Part shown: piece by piece, positions 11,200-21,163 of the stretch | How positions within the stretch are numbered: position 1 is the stretch's first letter | How the letters are laid out: the number at the start of each line of letters is the position of its first letter | Assembly: GCA_947623455.1 (NCBI GenBank) | Contig: OX392530.1 | Coordinates: 29,295,405-29,359,404 of the forward strand | Origin: Mimachlamys varia | Taxonomy: Eukaryota; Mollusca; Bivalvia; Pectinida; Pectinidae | Reading direction: 5' to 3' | Length of the DNA: 64,000 bases | Notes under the pieces: generated by a model | Told to the model about the DNA's origin: nothing | What the model saw: the letters and a program-made list of their open reading frames with translations, nothing else | Database searches by the model: none | Translations under genes and position numbers: made by a program

Positions 11200-11721
11200 T
11201 ACTCATTCACCCCTGAAATTTCATAATGAACTATATTATAACTCATTCGTTTAAAGTGCGTATACGATTCTGGTAGTTGCTCCGGTCACTATTTTCGAAT
11301 ATTGGCCTGGAGTCCAGGACTACAGGCCAACGCTATATATTTTGACGTCCTAATTCCAGGATGACATATACAACGTAGTGCATAAAGTCATTTTTCCAGA
11401 CACAGAGCAAAATGGCATCTGACAGATGGGAAGATTCGGTATAATATAAAAATATTGCATGGCACTGAAGACAATATTGGAGTTTATGGACTGGTCAGTC
11501 ACCCAAAAATATTTGTAAACATAATTTGGTTGTGTAAAATAAACTTTACATTAAACTCAAAAATATGTAAATGGATCAAAGCGAAGGTCCATATACATAT
11601 TTTTAAGTGACTGACCAGTCCATAAACTCCCATATTGTCCTCGGTGCCATGCATTATTTGTTAAATATCAACCTTTGAACGTGAAGAGTTCAAATTTGTC
11701 TTCAGTGGTGAATGAGTTCAG
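11200..11721. mobile_element. Inverted-repeat element copy 3, interrupted by a second element
   Basis: The left end TACTCATTCACCCCTGAA (near 11200) pairs with TTCAGTGGTGAATGAGTT near 11705-11721. The family core seen at 9350-9440 is split here between about 11240 and 11665 by some 430 bp of unrelated DNA, which itself contains the foldback at 11457-11653. This is a nested insertion. Confidence 0.5.
11457..11653. repeat. Foldback: 55-bp inverted arms around an 85-bp loop
   Basis: The left arm begins GCATGGCACTGAAGACAATA and includes ATGGACTGGTCAGTCAC (11457-11512). The right arm carries the complement, GTGACTGACCAGTCCAT through GGTGCCATGC, ending at 11653. Only a few mismatches are seen, so the RNA or single strand could form a strong hairpin. 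Confidence 0.85.
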
Positions 11722-12230
11722 ACTGAGAAGTGAAGCACAAATGATATAGATTATTGGTGTAGTAACAAGTAACATTACTTGATTTTAAAATATCAGTGAA
11801 CATTGTTGGGAATTTGTTGTATTTTACTCCAGTGAAAGCTTGTTAGAGCATAATGTTTTATTTTGTAATCAGAGTATTTATACGGATCTAGATTTACTTG
11901 TCTGGCGAGTTTGATATGTTTTAGTGTTGTGGCTCAAGGTCTCCTGTCCAACATGTATGTTTTCTATTATGGTGGAACAAATCTGTGCAACTGATTAATT
12001 TACAGTAACTCCTGCAGAAGTACATACAAGTCAAATTGTTGGAGACCATCATGCATTAAACATGTACTATGTTTTAATTTTATAGATAAATAAAATCATT
12101 CTTTCAACTATTGGGTTTGTTTTATAAAAGGAAAACATTGTAATGTGGCATTACTCCTTTACATGTAATAACTAATGTTCTGTAATAAAAAAAATCCAAA
12201 AGGAGGAAAAGAACTCAAAATTAAATAAAA

Positions 12231-13620
12231 CAAGAGGCCCAATGGGCCTGCATCGCTCACCTGGTATCAATCTCTGACTTATATTATAGTGTAACCCTAA
12301 AGTCCCCTAAAATCTTTTAATGTAAGACATTTAGAAGAACATCTTAAGATTTAATCATATTTTACCCCTGTGACCTTATAAGACAACATCATTTTCATTT
12401 TCAAATTTTGTTTGGCTTCACCCCAGGACGCTACCAGCCAAATATCATGTCTCTAGGTATTTCGCTTTATCAGAAGAAGTCGCTCAAAGCTTTTAACCAC
12501 TGATTTGACCACTGTGACCTTTAATATGGGTCAAGGTCATTTCTTTTCCCAAACTTTGTCAAGCTTCATACAAGGAACCTTTCAGCCAAATATCATGCTT
12601 CTAGGGCTTTTGGTATTTCAGAAGAAGTTGTTCGAAGGTTTTATCAGATATGACCCCTGTGACCTTGAATAGAAGTCCTGTGACCTTGAATATAGGTCAA
12701 GGTCATTTCTTTTCGCAAACTTTGTCGGGCTTCATCCAAGGAACCTTTCAGCCAAATATCATGCTTCTAGGGCTTTTTGTATTTCACAAGAAGTCGTTTA
12801 AAGGTTTTAACAGATTTGACCCCTGTGACCTTGAATATAAGTCAAGATCATTTCTTTTCGCAAACTTTGTCGGGCTTCATCCAAGGAACCTTTCAGCCAA
12901 ATATCATGCTTCCAGGGCTTTTTGTATTTCACAAGAAGTCGTTTAAAGGTTTTAACAGATTTGACCCCTGTGACCTTGAATATAAGTCAAGGTCATTTCT
13001 TTTCGCAAACTTTGTCGGGCTTCATCCAAGGAACCTTTCAGCCAAATATCATGCTTCCAGGGCTTTTGTTATTTCAAAAGAAGTCGTTCGAAGGTTTTAA
13101 CAGATTTGACCCCTGTGACCTTGAATATAAGTCAAGGTCATTTCTTTTCGCAAACTTTGTCGGGCTTCATCCAAGGAACCTTTCAGCCAAATATCATGCT
13201 TCTAGGGCTTTTTGTATTTTAAAAGAAGTCGTTTAAAGGATAAAATAGATTTAACCTCACTGTGACCTTGAATATTGGTCAAGGTTGTTTCTTTTCGCAA
13301 ACTTTATTTGGCTTCATCCAAGAAAGCTACTGGTCAAATATGAAGTCTCTATGCCTGACGGTATTTTAGAAGAAGTTGTTTGAAGGTTTTGACATTTTTG
13401 ACCCCTGTGACCTTGAAATTAGGTCAAAGTGATTTTTTTTCACAAACTTTGTTCAGCTCCTTCCAAGAAATCTACCAGCCAAATTTCATGTCACTGGGCC
13501 TTTCAGTATTTTAGAAGAAGTCGTTTAAAGGAAAAAGTTGACGGACGCAGGACGGACGGACGGACGACGGACGCTGCACCATCACATAAGCTCACTTGGC
13601 CCTTCGGGCCAGGTGAGCTA
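12231..13620. mobile_element. 1.4-kb interspersed repeat with internal 145-bp tandem units
   Basis: Left end CAAGAGGCCCAATGGGCC...GCTCACCTGG; right end TTGGCCCTTCGGGCC, AGGTGAGC. The outer parts are inverted to each other (GCTCACCTGG versus CCAGGTGAGC). Inside are about six units of 145 bp in two strengths: near-identical at about 12690-13220 and diverged on both sides. Each includes CCTGTGACCTTGAATATA, GTCAAGGTCATTTCTTTTCG and TTCAGCCAAATATCATG. GGACGGACGGAC repeats lie near the right end. Open frames of about 100 codons offset by 145 bp are by-products of the repeat. I recognise this family as common in mollusc genomes; it encodes nothing here. Confidence 0.75.
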
Positions 13621-14125
13621 AAAAAAGGAAATGAGAAGACATAAAAACAACAGGAACAGAGGAGACAACAAAATAACAGGAAATGAGAAGACATCAAAAC
13701 AGCAAAAAATGAGGAGAACTTAATACAACTGGAACTGAGGAGACATCAAAACAACATACAACAGGAAATGAGAAGACATAAAAAAAACAAACGATAGGAA
13801 ATGAGAAGACATCAAACAGCAAGCAACGGGAACTGAGGAGACATTAACACAACAATAAAAACTAAAAGGAACATTAAAAACAACTGATATTTAGGAAATC
13901 TGGTTTAAAGAGATGCTGTACTTGTTTTGTCAAGGATATGAGGAGACATCAAAACAACATACAACAGAAAATGAGCAGACATCAAAACAACAGAAAATGA
14001 GGAGACATCAAAACAACATACAACAGGAAATGAGGAGACATCAAAACAACAGAAAATGAGGAGAAAATAATACAACAGGAACTGAGGAGACATTAACACA
14101 ACAAATGAAACTAAAGGGAACATAA
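13621..14125. repeat. Purine-rich degenerate tandem repeat
   Basis: Imperfect copies of AGGAAATGAGAAGACATCAA and AACAACATACAACAGGAAAT repeat with irregular 30-45 bp spacing. A longer module (CAACTGATATTTAGG with CTGTACTTGTT) occurs twice, near 13880-13925 and 14130-14165. It directly abuts the 12231-13620 element. No gene. Confidence 0.7.
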
Positions 14126-15247
14126 AAAAACAACTGATATTTAGGCAGAAACGCTGTACTTGTTCTGTGCGTCGTGGAATTTAAATCTGGTTTTAAAATC
14201 AGAGGGTCACAGTGAAAGCTTATATGTAGAAAATGATTAACGATTGGTAACATAAATAAATGGCATTAAAATTAAAATTGTGATATCTGCGATAAATTGA
14301 TGAGTGAAAAGATGCGGAAAAATAATGACATAATTACATAATGAATTGTTATTTGACAAGTAAAATCTCAACAAAATAAAGCAGTAATACTAAAAGAATC
14401 GAAGTTCCGCCTTACGTCAGTCCTTTAATTTGCTGTCTGTGAATTGTTGTCGCATTATCACCCCAGGTGTACCATTATGAAGCGTGAACTATATATTAAC
14501 ACGCCCACAGACATAGCAAACCTGGGGGCCGTCCTGGGGATGGTATCCCGCGGACTAGCACACGTTTCCATGTGACTGCGCCGCCGCTTCTGGGACAACC
14601 ACCCCCATTCCGACCGAGTTGTTCCGGATCAGCCTCCTCCTGTGGACCGTTCGCTCATGAGGCTAGAGCGCGCGGTGGTCTTTCTGGGCCCGCGGCCGTG
14701 TAAAAACACGAGGCGGACCCGCCACCCCTTTGCCATTAATAATGCATAGCTTGGTTAGGAAGTAAGCGGCTGAGGACACCCTCCAATAGCCCTCTGCTCT
14801 CCCCATGAGTGCATCGGGACTAGTACTGGTGGAGTTTGGAATAGTGTTCTGGGGATCTGGTATCAACTACGTCTGTTTATATACACACAGTGACGTCACA
14901 GTATATTGCTCAGGTGTTGTGAAATCACCTGTAAAGTGCTGACACTCATGTAAACAGACATTTACTGCGACGGCGACGACTGAAATAGTTCAAATAAAAA
15001 CATGCTTAGGTATCATTTTCTGGGTCGGTCGATTACGTACAAAACATTCACTGTATGTATGTCGTTACATTTTCGTATCGGATCGTTAAACAGTGACCAT
15101 GCTCATAATGCAGACTCGGTACAAAACATATATTGTGAACGAAGTTTGTTCTATTTTTAAAGGTATGTAAAGTCATATGTCAGCAGTTTATAATTAGCAG
15201 TCGGACTTGACTCGACATGTACAGGCTGCAGGATTTTTGAAAGGAGG
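14126..15247. other. Intergenic, with a GC-rich 370-bp patch of unknown origin
   Basis: About 14500-14870 is strikingly GC-rich for this window (CCGCGG, GCGCCGCCGC, GGGCCCGCGGCCG). It has a 67-codon open frame on the minus strand with no recognisable domain. I see no tRNA, rRNA or snRNA match. The rest is AT-rich and featureless apart from a TGACGTCA at about 14891. Confidence 0.4.
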
Positions 15248-15399
15248 GGGTCCAGCTAGTCCGAAGGGTTCTGACTCTCTGATCACCCGCTAAATATTTG
15301 GACGACTGCCGCCGGTCGTAACACCGATGTAATTCGGTGTGTGTAGCGGCGTTAAACTCGTAACTAACCAAGTCAGAACCCATCGGACTAGGGTCCAGC
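15248..15399. mobile_element. 134-bp MITE with 20-bp ends and 9-bp target duplication
   Basis: The element is 15257-15390. Left end TAGTCCGAAGGGTTCTGACT and right end AGTCAGAACCCATCGGACTA are inverse with one mismatch. GGGTCCAGC occurs immediately outside both ends (15248-15256 and 15391-15399), a perfect 9-bp target duplication. That length is typical of Mutator-like (MULE) transposons. It encodes nothing. Confidence 0.85.
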
Positions 15400-15921
15400 T
15401 GACATTTTTTTTTGTTTTGTTAAGTTTTATTCACTAACTCCCATTTTTAAAGCTATAAAAAAAATCCTCCTCCGAAAAAGTGGTCCTGACCCTTCCCCCA
15501 GGTAATTCCAATATCGAAGATTTCGGGGGTTTTCTGAGATGTTACGAAGTGTGGATCATTATAGCTTTTTAGAAAAGGGAATATATAGGGAATGAATGGA
15601 AGCTGTTCGTTTTTCTCTAGTAAGAACGGAAAGTAAGTTTTTTGGAACGTTTTAAACGTGGTCCAGGTATTTTCTGCCACTGAGTTGCATACCTTCTCTC
15701 TTTTTCAGTGTCTGATAGTCGATTTTTTGTGAATTTAACCGCTTGACGTATCAAGCAGACATTTGGCAATTATTTTCATTATGGTTTTAAATGATTAATA
15801 ACATAAAAAGAAGATTCGAAAATTTAGTTTATATATATATATTTTTTTTTTTTCAAATTTCGCTATATTCTATATCTTATATATATATATAGATGGTTAT
15901 TCTCTGGCCACAAGTGCCTGT

Positions 15922-16090
15922 GGCACGGACCTATGATTGTCGGATAATTATTTTACCTCTCTCGAATATATCCCCTCCCACTACTCTGTATCTGTGACAA
16001 GCTTCCTGAGCTTGTAAGATATAAATATTATTGGGAGGGGGTATATTCGAGAGAGGTAACAATCATTTCATAGTGACATAGGTCCGTGCC
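15922..16090. repeat. Foldback with 59-bp arms
   Basis: GGCACGGACCTATG...TCTCTCGAATATATCCCCTCCCA (15922-15980) is repeated in inverse at 16032-16090 (TGGGAGGGGGTATATTCGAGAG...CATAGGTCCGTGCC), with a small insertion mismatch in the middle and a 51-bp loop. This is probably a MITE; no clear target duplication was found. Confidence 0.85.
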
Positions 16091-16752
16091 TAGCCCCTGT
16101 GATATGAACGTCGTATTTGCGAGAAGTCTTTTGGGGTGTCTCTCTATATAATAATATAAAAACTAACGAGAGTCTCTGTATTGTTAACTTTGAGACTTCC
16201 CATTTTTCGTACTATAAAACAACTCAAGATAATATATAAAGTTTAGTTCAATTTCCGATCCAAATGAGACTTTATGATCACCGAGGACCGAGGAAGTATT
16301 TTTTTCGAAAATGTATTCATACATATACTGCCGTCACCGCTAAGGTAAATATTAAATGCGTTTCGCGTATTCTTCGCCTAATGTCCAATGATATGCAATT
16401 TTTGTGACATGTATTTAATTATCCACCAAGTTTGCTATCGTATTGTTTTGTCTATCAATGTGAACTGCCCTGTCATTTTCAACTTGGAGGAAATACAGAT
16501 AATGATAGGAGTTGTGAACTTGTATGGTTCAACGGCAATCATTATATTGATCTCGCCATACAGTCGGGCCATTTATGTCTAGATATTTGTTTACAATGGC
16601 TTCCATGACAGTGACGTCAATTACCTTTATTTAATTGCTGAAGAGCTTTTATTACGACAAACAAAGGAAAATATCACAGCAGGATATTAACGATATATAG
16701 ATTTACACAGGAAAATAACTTGATATTGTATTCTGATGATAAGAGTCGTATA

Positions 16753-17208
16753 GCAGTGAACTGTGAACCATCAGTGGCAACGTTGGGGAATCATTGGGTG
16801 TGAGACGCCGGAAGTCTGGTTTGGGGAGCATTGGGCTGTGGGTCGCCAGGGAGACACTTTGGATGTGAGACGCCGGAAGTCTGGTTTGGGGAGCATTGGG
16901 CTGTGGGTCGCCAGGAAGACACTTTGGATGTGAGACGCCGTAAGTCTGGTTTGGGGAGCATTGGGCTGTGGGTCGCCAGGGAGACACTTTGGATGTGAGA
17001 CGCCGGAAGTCTGGTTTGGGGAGCATTGGTCTGTGAGTCGCCAGGGAGACTCTTTGGATGTGAGACACCGGAAGTCTGGTTTGGGGAGCATTTGGCTGTG
17101 GGTCGCCAGGGAGACACTTTGGATGTGAGACGCCAGAAGTCTGGTTTGGGGAGCATTGGGCTGTGGGTCGCCAGGGAGACACTTTAGATGGCAGTGAACT
17201 GTGAACCA
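16753..17208. repeat. 65-bp minisatellite bracketed by an 18-bp direct repeat
   Basis: Six copies of a 65-bp unit (GTGAGACGCCGGAAGTCTGG ... GGGAGACACTTTGGAT) run from about 16798 to 17190. GCAGTGAACTGTGAACCA lies at both borders (16753-16770 and 17191-17208). The unit has no stop codons on the minus strand in any frame, which creates three overlapping 121-177 codon open frames; since all three frames are open and 65 is not a multiple of 3, these are artefacts. Confidence 0.9.
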
Positions 17209-17222
17209 ACATTGGTCCACAT

Positions 17223-17621
17223 TTAAAGGCCCAATATACGTAACTTCAGGAACTTTTTCGTGATTCTGAAAAATTCTGAAATACATGTAAAATCCAGTTG
17301 ACAACCATGCAAAAATAAGCCTAAAACGAAGTAAACCTGAGCGGAAACTAACAAGAAACTCTTGACAAAAAAATCCAAAGAATGGAAAATAATTCAGGTG
17401 GGGCCCACTTCAATAACAAACAGAAGGTTGAAGACGGTTCGAAATGGACGCGTGTTTACAAATAGCGTATTTCAACTTCTGCTGTACCGGTAACCGCGAA
17501 AGAATTCATCTTCAATATTGCTGATATCAGCAAATCTTAACTAAATCTATAAATATAATAAGTTATTAGGCTTGATTTTCGCTTCAAGTTTTGTCGAAAG
17601 TTACGTATATTGGGCCTTTAA
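17223..17621. mobile_element. TTAA-flanked MITE, copy 3 (full length)
   Basis: The element is 17227-17617 between TTAA at 17223-17226 and 17618-17621. Sequence and length (391 bp) closely match the copy at 141-524. The ends AGGCCCAATATACGTAAC and GTTACGTATATTGGGCCT are intact. Confidence 0.85.
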
Positions 17622-18238
17622 TTGCGAATAAGATAATACATATAAGAAAATTGGGTTTAAGAGCAAGCACAGGTTTCATGCAATTATGATGAGTTATTAA
17701 AATCACATGCTAACACAGCAAAGTGTAAACATTGACAGAATAAGCACTAATATGGTACAATCAAAAATACATACCGAGTGTATTGAGCATTATAAATGAG
17801 AGATAAGAAAATAAAACATTATAAGAGGGATAGATGTTAAGAAGTCCTGTGGATGTATCGTATGAATACATAACATGGATCACGTGACTAATTACACTGC
17901 TACAAAAGCTTATAATAAACATGTGAAACCGGCAGCTTGAGTAAAACATGAAAAAATACATGTAGCTATAACTACAGTATCACACGAAGCAATAAGCAGC
18001 AAACATGCAATCTAACAAAACAAGAAACTAAGATATAGGCCTAACTAGCAAGTTACGCATCACAGAATAAATGTAGTTGGAAGCACACCATGCATATCTC
18101 TCGAAACCTAACATAATACAGCACACTTGACAAAGGATATTGATAGGTCGGTCGGGTACATGTAGCTTACAAACCTGATTCGTTTGTTAAAACGAAACTA
18201 GATCACGCCCTTTGGATTTCCACGAATATCCATTCAAT

Positions 18239-19132
18239 ATGGCGGACTGGCACGAAGACCGACACTATAATTACGTTACCGGTCTGAGCAGAGACACGCT
18301 GGACGATTACTGGGAACAATTAATGAAAAGGCATGCAGACTTTTATGAACCAGAAGAGATCAAATTCTTTGTTCATTGTACATCAATGAAAAAGAAGGAG
18401 TCCATTTTGAAAATCGGCTTGTTAGAGGGCGGATTTACGGGGCTTCCAAAGCAGGCTCCGCTTGCAAGTAACCCGGATCTCTTCGGGGTTTGGTTGGCGC
18501 CAGCTACGGTTATTCTTCCAGATAAGTCGCCCTATGGGAATCACCGGATGTGTATAAAGGTGAAGGATTTGATAAGCTACATGTTTCAGTCACACGAGGA
18601 AATTAAAGAGGTCGACAGCGACGACGTATGGGATGCAGAAAGCAGCGAGGAAGAAACGTCCGGTGGAAAGGGCAAAAAGGGTAAAGGCGGGAAAAAGGGA
18701 AAGGAGCAGACGACCAAAAAGAAACAGAAACAAAGGAAACCGAAGAAAAATCAGAAAGAATGTTATGCAACAGGACACAAAAGTGCACCTCCACAAAAAC
18801 AACGGGGAGATAAACCGATGCTGTTTTTTGAATGCGCCCATCACTACGGTAACACACAATACGTCAGAATGCTCCTTGTTCGCGCGGGGGATCCACAAAT
18901 GGATTGGTGTGACGAAAACTTGAAAGAAATCAACATCCATGACAACCCATTCTTTCAGCTCAAGTGGGGAAGGCTATACTCGTCGATGGGAGAACACGGC
19001 CGGAAGGAGCTGGTCGTAGAGATCCTTATAGTTGGCGATATTGTTCTAGACAAACTACCGGCAAAGGTCACGTGGGAAACAGTGGGCAAGTTACAACGGG
19101 CTGGGTTTGACCCACGCTTAGGTGTACTTTGA
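18239..19132 (+). CDS. Intronless 297-aa protein, possible ADP-ribosyltransferase-fold
   Basis: The start is ATG at 18239 (context AATATGGCG, A at -3 and G at +4); the frame is open a little further upstream but without an ATG. Stop at 19130-19132. The N-terminal part (residues 43-65) reads FFVHCTSMKKKESILKIGL, the His-x-Thr-Ser...Ile-Leu-x-x-Gly-Leu pattern seen at the NAD site of Tpt1/KptA RNA phosphotransferases and DarT-type ADP-ribosyltransferases. VWLAP and a C-terminal VVEILIVGDIVLDKLP also fit that fold loosely. Residues about 125-180 are a low-complexity linker: acidic (DSDDVWDAESSEEE) then Lys/Gly-rich, suggesting nucleic-acid or nucleolar contact. A single exon suggests a retrocopy or intron loss. 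The fold assignment is an inference; the gene itself looks real from its length and composition. AATAAA at 20689 is the nearest good poly(A) signal, beyond a transposon. Confidence 0.75.
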   Translation: MADWHEDRHYNYVTGLSRDTLDDYWEQLMKRHADFYEPEEIKFFVHCTSMKKKESILKIGLLEGGFTGLPKQAPLASNPDLFGVWLAPATVILPDKSPYGNHRMCIKVKDLISYMFQSHEEIKEVDSDDVWDAESSEEETSGGKGKKGKGGKKGKEQTTKKKQKQRKPKKNQKECYATGHKSAPPQKQRGDKPMLFFECAHHYGNTQYVRMLLVRAGDPQMDWCDENLKEINIHDNPFFQLKWGRLYSSMGEHGRKELVVEILIVGDIVLDKLPAKVTWETVGKLQRAGFDPRLGVL

Positions 19133-19344
19133 TTATCGTATCTTTAACGATATGATATTAGAGTTGGCCATTGCAGCTAACTTCTTTCGCAGAGTTATAT
19201 TACATTGATTGATAAATACAACTTCACCGACGGTCTTTACACCTGTTTCATGAGAAATGCTAGTATTGTCTATGTTAGCATGTACAAATCATCGAGACGC
19301 CCAGAATAACGTCGATATGCGGGAGCACTGAAACACAGAAATCC

Positions 19345-20302
19345 AATACCACCGTGTCTTAGCGCCACATCGGGGTCTCTAAACTGTGAACTCGGGGTTC
19401 TCCATTCTGAAGCGAGAGAAAGGAGGTCAGGTAAGGAAAGATGTTCGTGGCGCTTCAAATACGACCTTCATTTATTTTTAATATAGCGCACGGACCGCAG
19501 CTATATTTCAGCGATCTTTAACGTCCATAAATGTGGCTGAACACAGCATGGTTATTCCAAACACCTTGACACAGTCTGGCCAGCCGGAGCAAAGTTTCAC
19601 ATTTAGCGTTTGAAAATCGCTCTTCTTCCATCACAATGCAGCTTACCAATAGCCCGACACGATTTGTTCTCTTCCGTTCTTCTGAGAAGAGGTCTTCCGA
19701 GTTATCAAATCGTGTGTATTCGGAAGACATATATATATATATACATATAATACGATTTTGAAAGCTTATGTAACACAAAAAAACAGAGTATTGGTCTATG
19801 TGGCAATATTAGCAAGGAGAAGCCAAAATTCTAAATTGATTAGAGACCCAATGATTCATATATCAAGAAACCCCTTGTGCACATGAAAAGCCGATAATAA
19901 AAATCACTTATTCTGAAATTCAACAGCCACAAGAAACCCGATGCATACTTTGCTGTTTTCCATGTACAAACGCCGACTTGCACAACATAAGATTACCAGG
20001 GTAAGTAGCATTGTGATGGAAGAAGAGCGATTTTCAAACGTGAAACGTGAAACTTTGCTCCGACAGGCCAGACTGTGATGAGGTGTTTGGAATAACCATG
20101 CAGTGTTCAGCCACATTTATGGACGTTAAAGTTCGCTGAAATATGGCTTCGGTCCGTGCGCTATATTAAAAATAAATGAAGGTCGTATTTGAAGCGCCAC
20201 GGACATCTTTCTTTACCTCATCTTCTTTCTCTCGCTTCAGAAGAGAGACCACTGAGTTCGCAATTTAAGAGACCCGATGTGGCGCTAGGACACGGTGAAT
20301 AC
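19345..20302. mobile_element. 948-bp long-inverted-repeat DNA element with 5-bp target duplication
   Basis: The element is 19350-20297. It begins CACCGTGTC and ends GACACGGTG; arms of about 290-300 bp (19350-19643 and about 20005-20297) are inverse copies with scattered differences, around a 360-bp centre that has its own shorter inverted repeat (CCCGACACGATTTG / CAAATCGTGTGTATTCGG). AATAC lies on both flanks (19345-19349 and 20298-20302). No transposase is encoded. A CAC terminus with 5-bp duplication is the Transib/ProtoRAG pattern; this superfamily call is an inference. Confidence 0.8.
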
Positions 20303-20929
20303 TGCATGTATTCTAACTTTATTGACGCGGAATTTCTTAGCAAGTACACTAATTTATGGACAACTGTATGTTCCCCGTGAGTGAAGACTATTTTGTTTCG
20401 GTTTGGTGTGGTCGCTCACAGCGTCACTTACTACTAACACAATTCAAATACAAAATGTCTGACTTCCGACTTACATGTATGACCTCTGTAACCACTTTTG
20501 AAATATGCGGGGCATTTAAATTCCATACCTTTAATCATGACCAGAAAATCAGTTTTGCACATTTGAATATATTTGTCAATTATTTAATTTATTTTTATAG
20601 CTGTACTATAATTTGGTTTGTGTCATTGCCTTACATAGTATAAAAAGGATGTGTTGATTCTGTTGTATCAAATGCTACTCTTTTTGACAATAAAGTATTT
20701 GTAGTATAAAACCTTAAAAATTCTATACTGGTTTTGGACTCTTAAAGTTTTGGGTTTGCTCGGGACCTAATTTCTGGAGCACGATCTAAAACAACTACAT
20801 CACTCTTGAGCAAACATTTGCACCGCCGATGTCCTTAAATGACACCGGCTGTTGATAAAATTAACCCTCACCCTGCAATCCAAATGATTTTTTTGTGATT
20901 TTTATCACTTCATCTTCAATTAAACTTTC
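20303..20929. other. Intergenic, possible poly(A) signal
   Basis: AT-rich without a convincing gene. AATAAA at 20689-20694 on the plus strand, in GACAATAAAGTATTTGTAG, could end a transcript of the 18239-19132 gene; if so its 3' UTR would include the long inverted-repeat element. Confidence 0.35.
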
Positions 20930-21163
20930 GGTGGTCGGGTGGAGCAATGGATAGCACACTTTCCTTTCACCAAGGCGGCCGGGGTTCGATTCCCCAACCG
21001 GACGTCAAAAGGTATAGGATCACCTGCCCGACCACGTGGGTTTTCTTCGGGTACTCCGGTTTCCTCCCACAGTAAGATCCCTTGCGCGCTAACATCCGGG
21101 CGAACAAGAGTGATTTTTATAAGTAGGATAACTTGTTTCATAATTGTTGTAAAATAAATAAAC
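20930..21163 (+). mobile_element. tRNA-derived SINE, copy 1
   Basis: A tRNA-like head has an A box near 20940-20952 (GGTGGAGCAATGG) and a B box at about 20982-20998 (GGGGTTCGATTCCCC). The body contains CCCGACCACGTG and ACTCCGGTTTCCTCCCA. The tail is ACTTGTTTCATAAT plus A-rich sequence. A second copy is at 42151-42380 and a third, inverted, at 56115-56326. The head would be transcribed by Pol III; mobilisation would need a partner LINE. The open frames here are by-products. Confidence 0.85.

Larger units (their letters stand above)
8783..12230. other. UROD 3' UTR and intergenic DNA, no further gene seen
   Basis: AT-rich, no credible coding frame. It holds three copies of a short inverted-repeat element, a pair of perfect palindromes and a strong foldback (separate entries). 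An ATTAAA at 9081 and an AATAAA at 12089-12094 are possible poly(A) signals for UROD, but neither is well supported by position alone. Confidence 0.5.

Noticed and set aside
12650..13236. Three about 100-codon frames offset by 145 bp
   Set aside because: By-products of the 145-bp tandem units in an interspersed repeat.
16703..17304. Three overlapping minus-strand frames of 121-177 codons
   Set aside because: All frames of a 65-bp repeat are open, the signature of a stop-free repeat, not a gene.
18590..18940. 116-codon minus-strand frame with a hydrophobic, membrane-like composition
   Set aside because: Antisense shadow of the Lys-rich linker of the 18239-19132 gene.
20930..21000. Functional tRNA gene (A and B boxes present)
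   Set aside because: No full cloverleaf; the sequence continues into a conserved non-tRNA body and tail shared by three copies, so it is a SINE.
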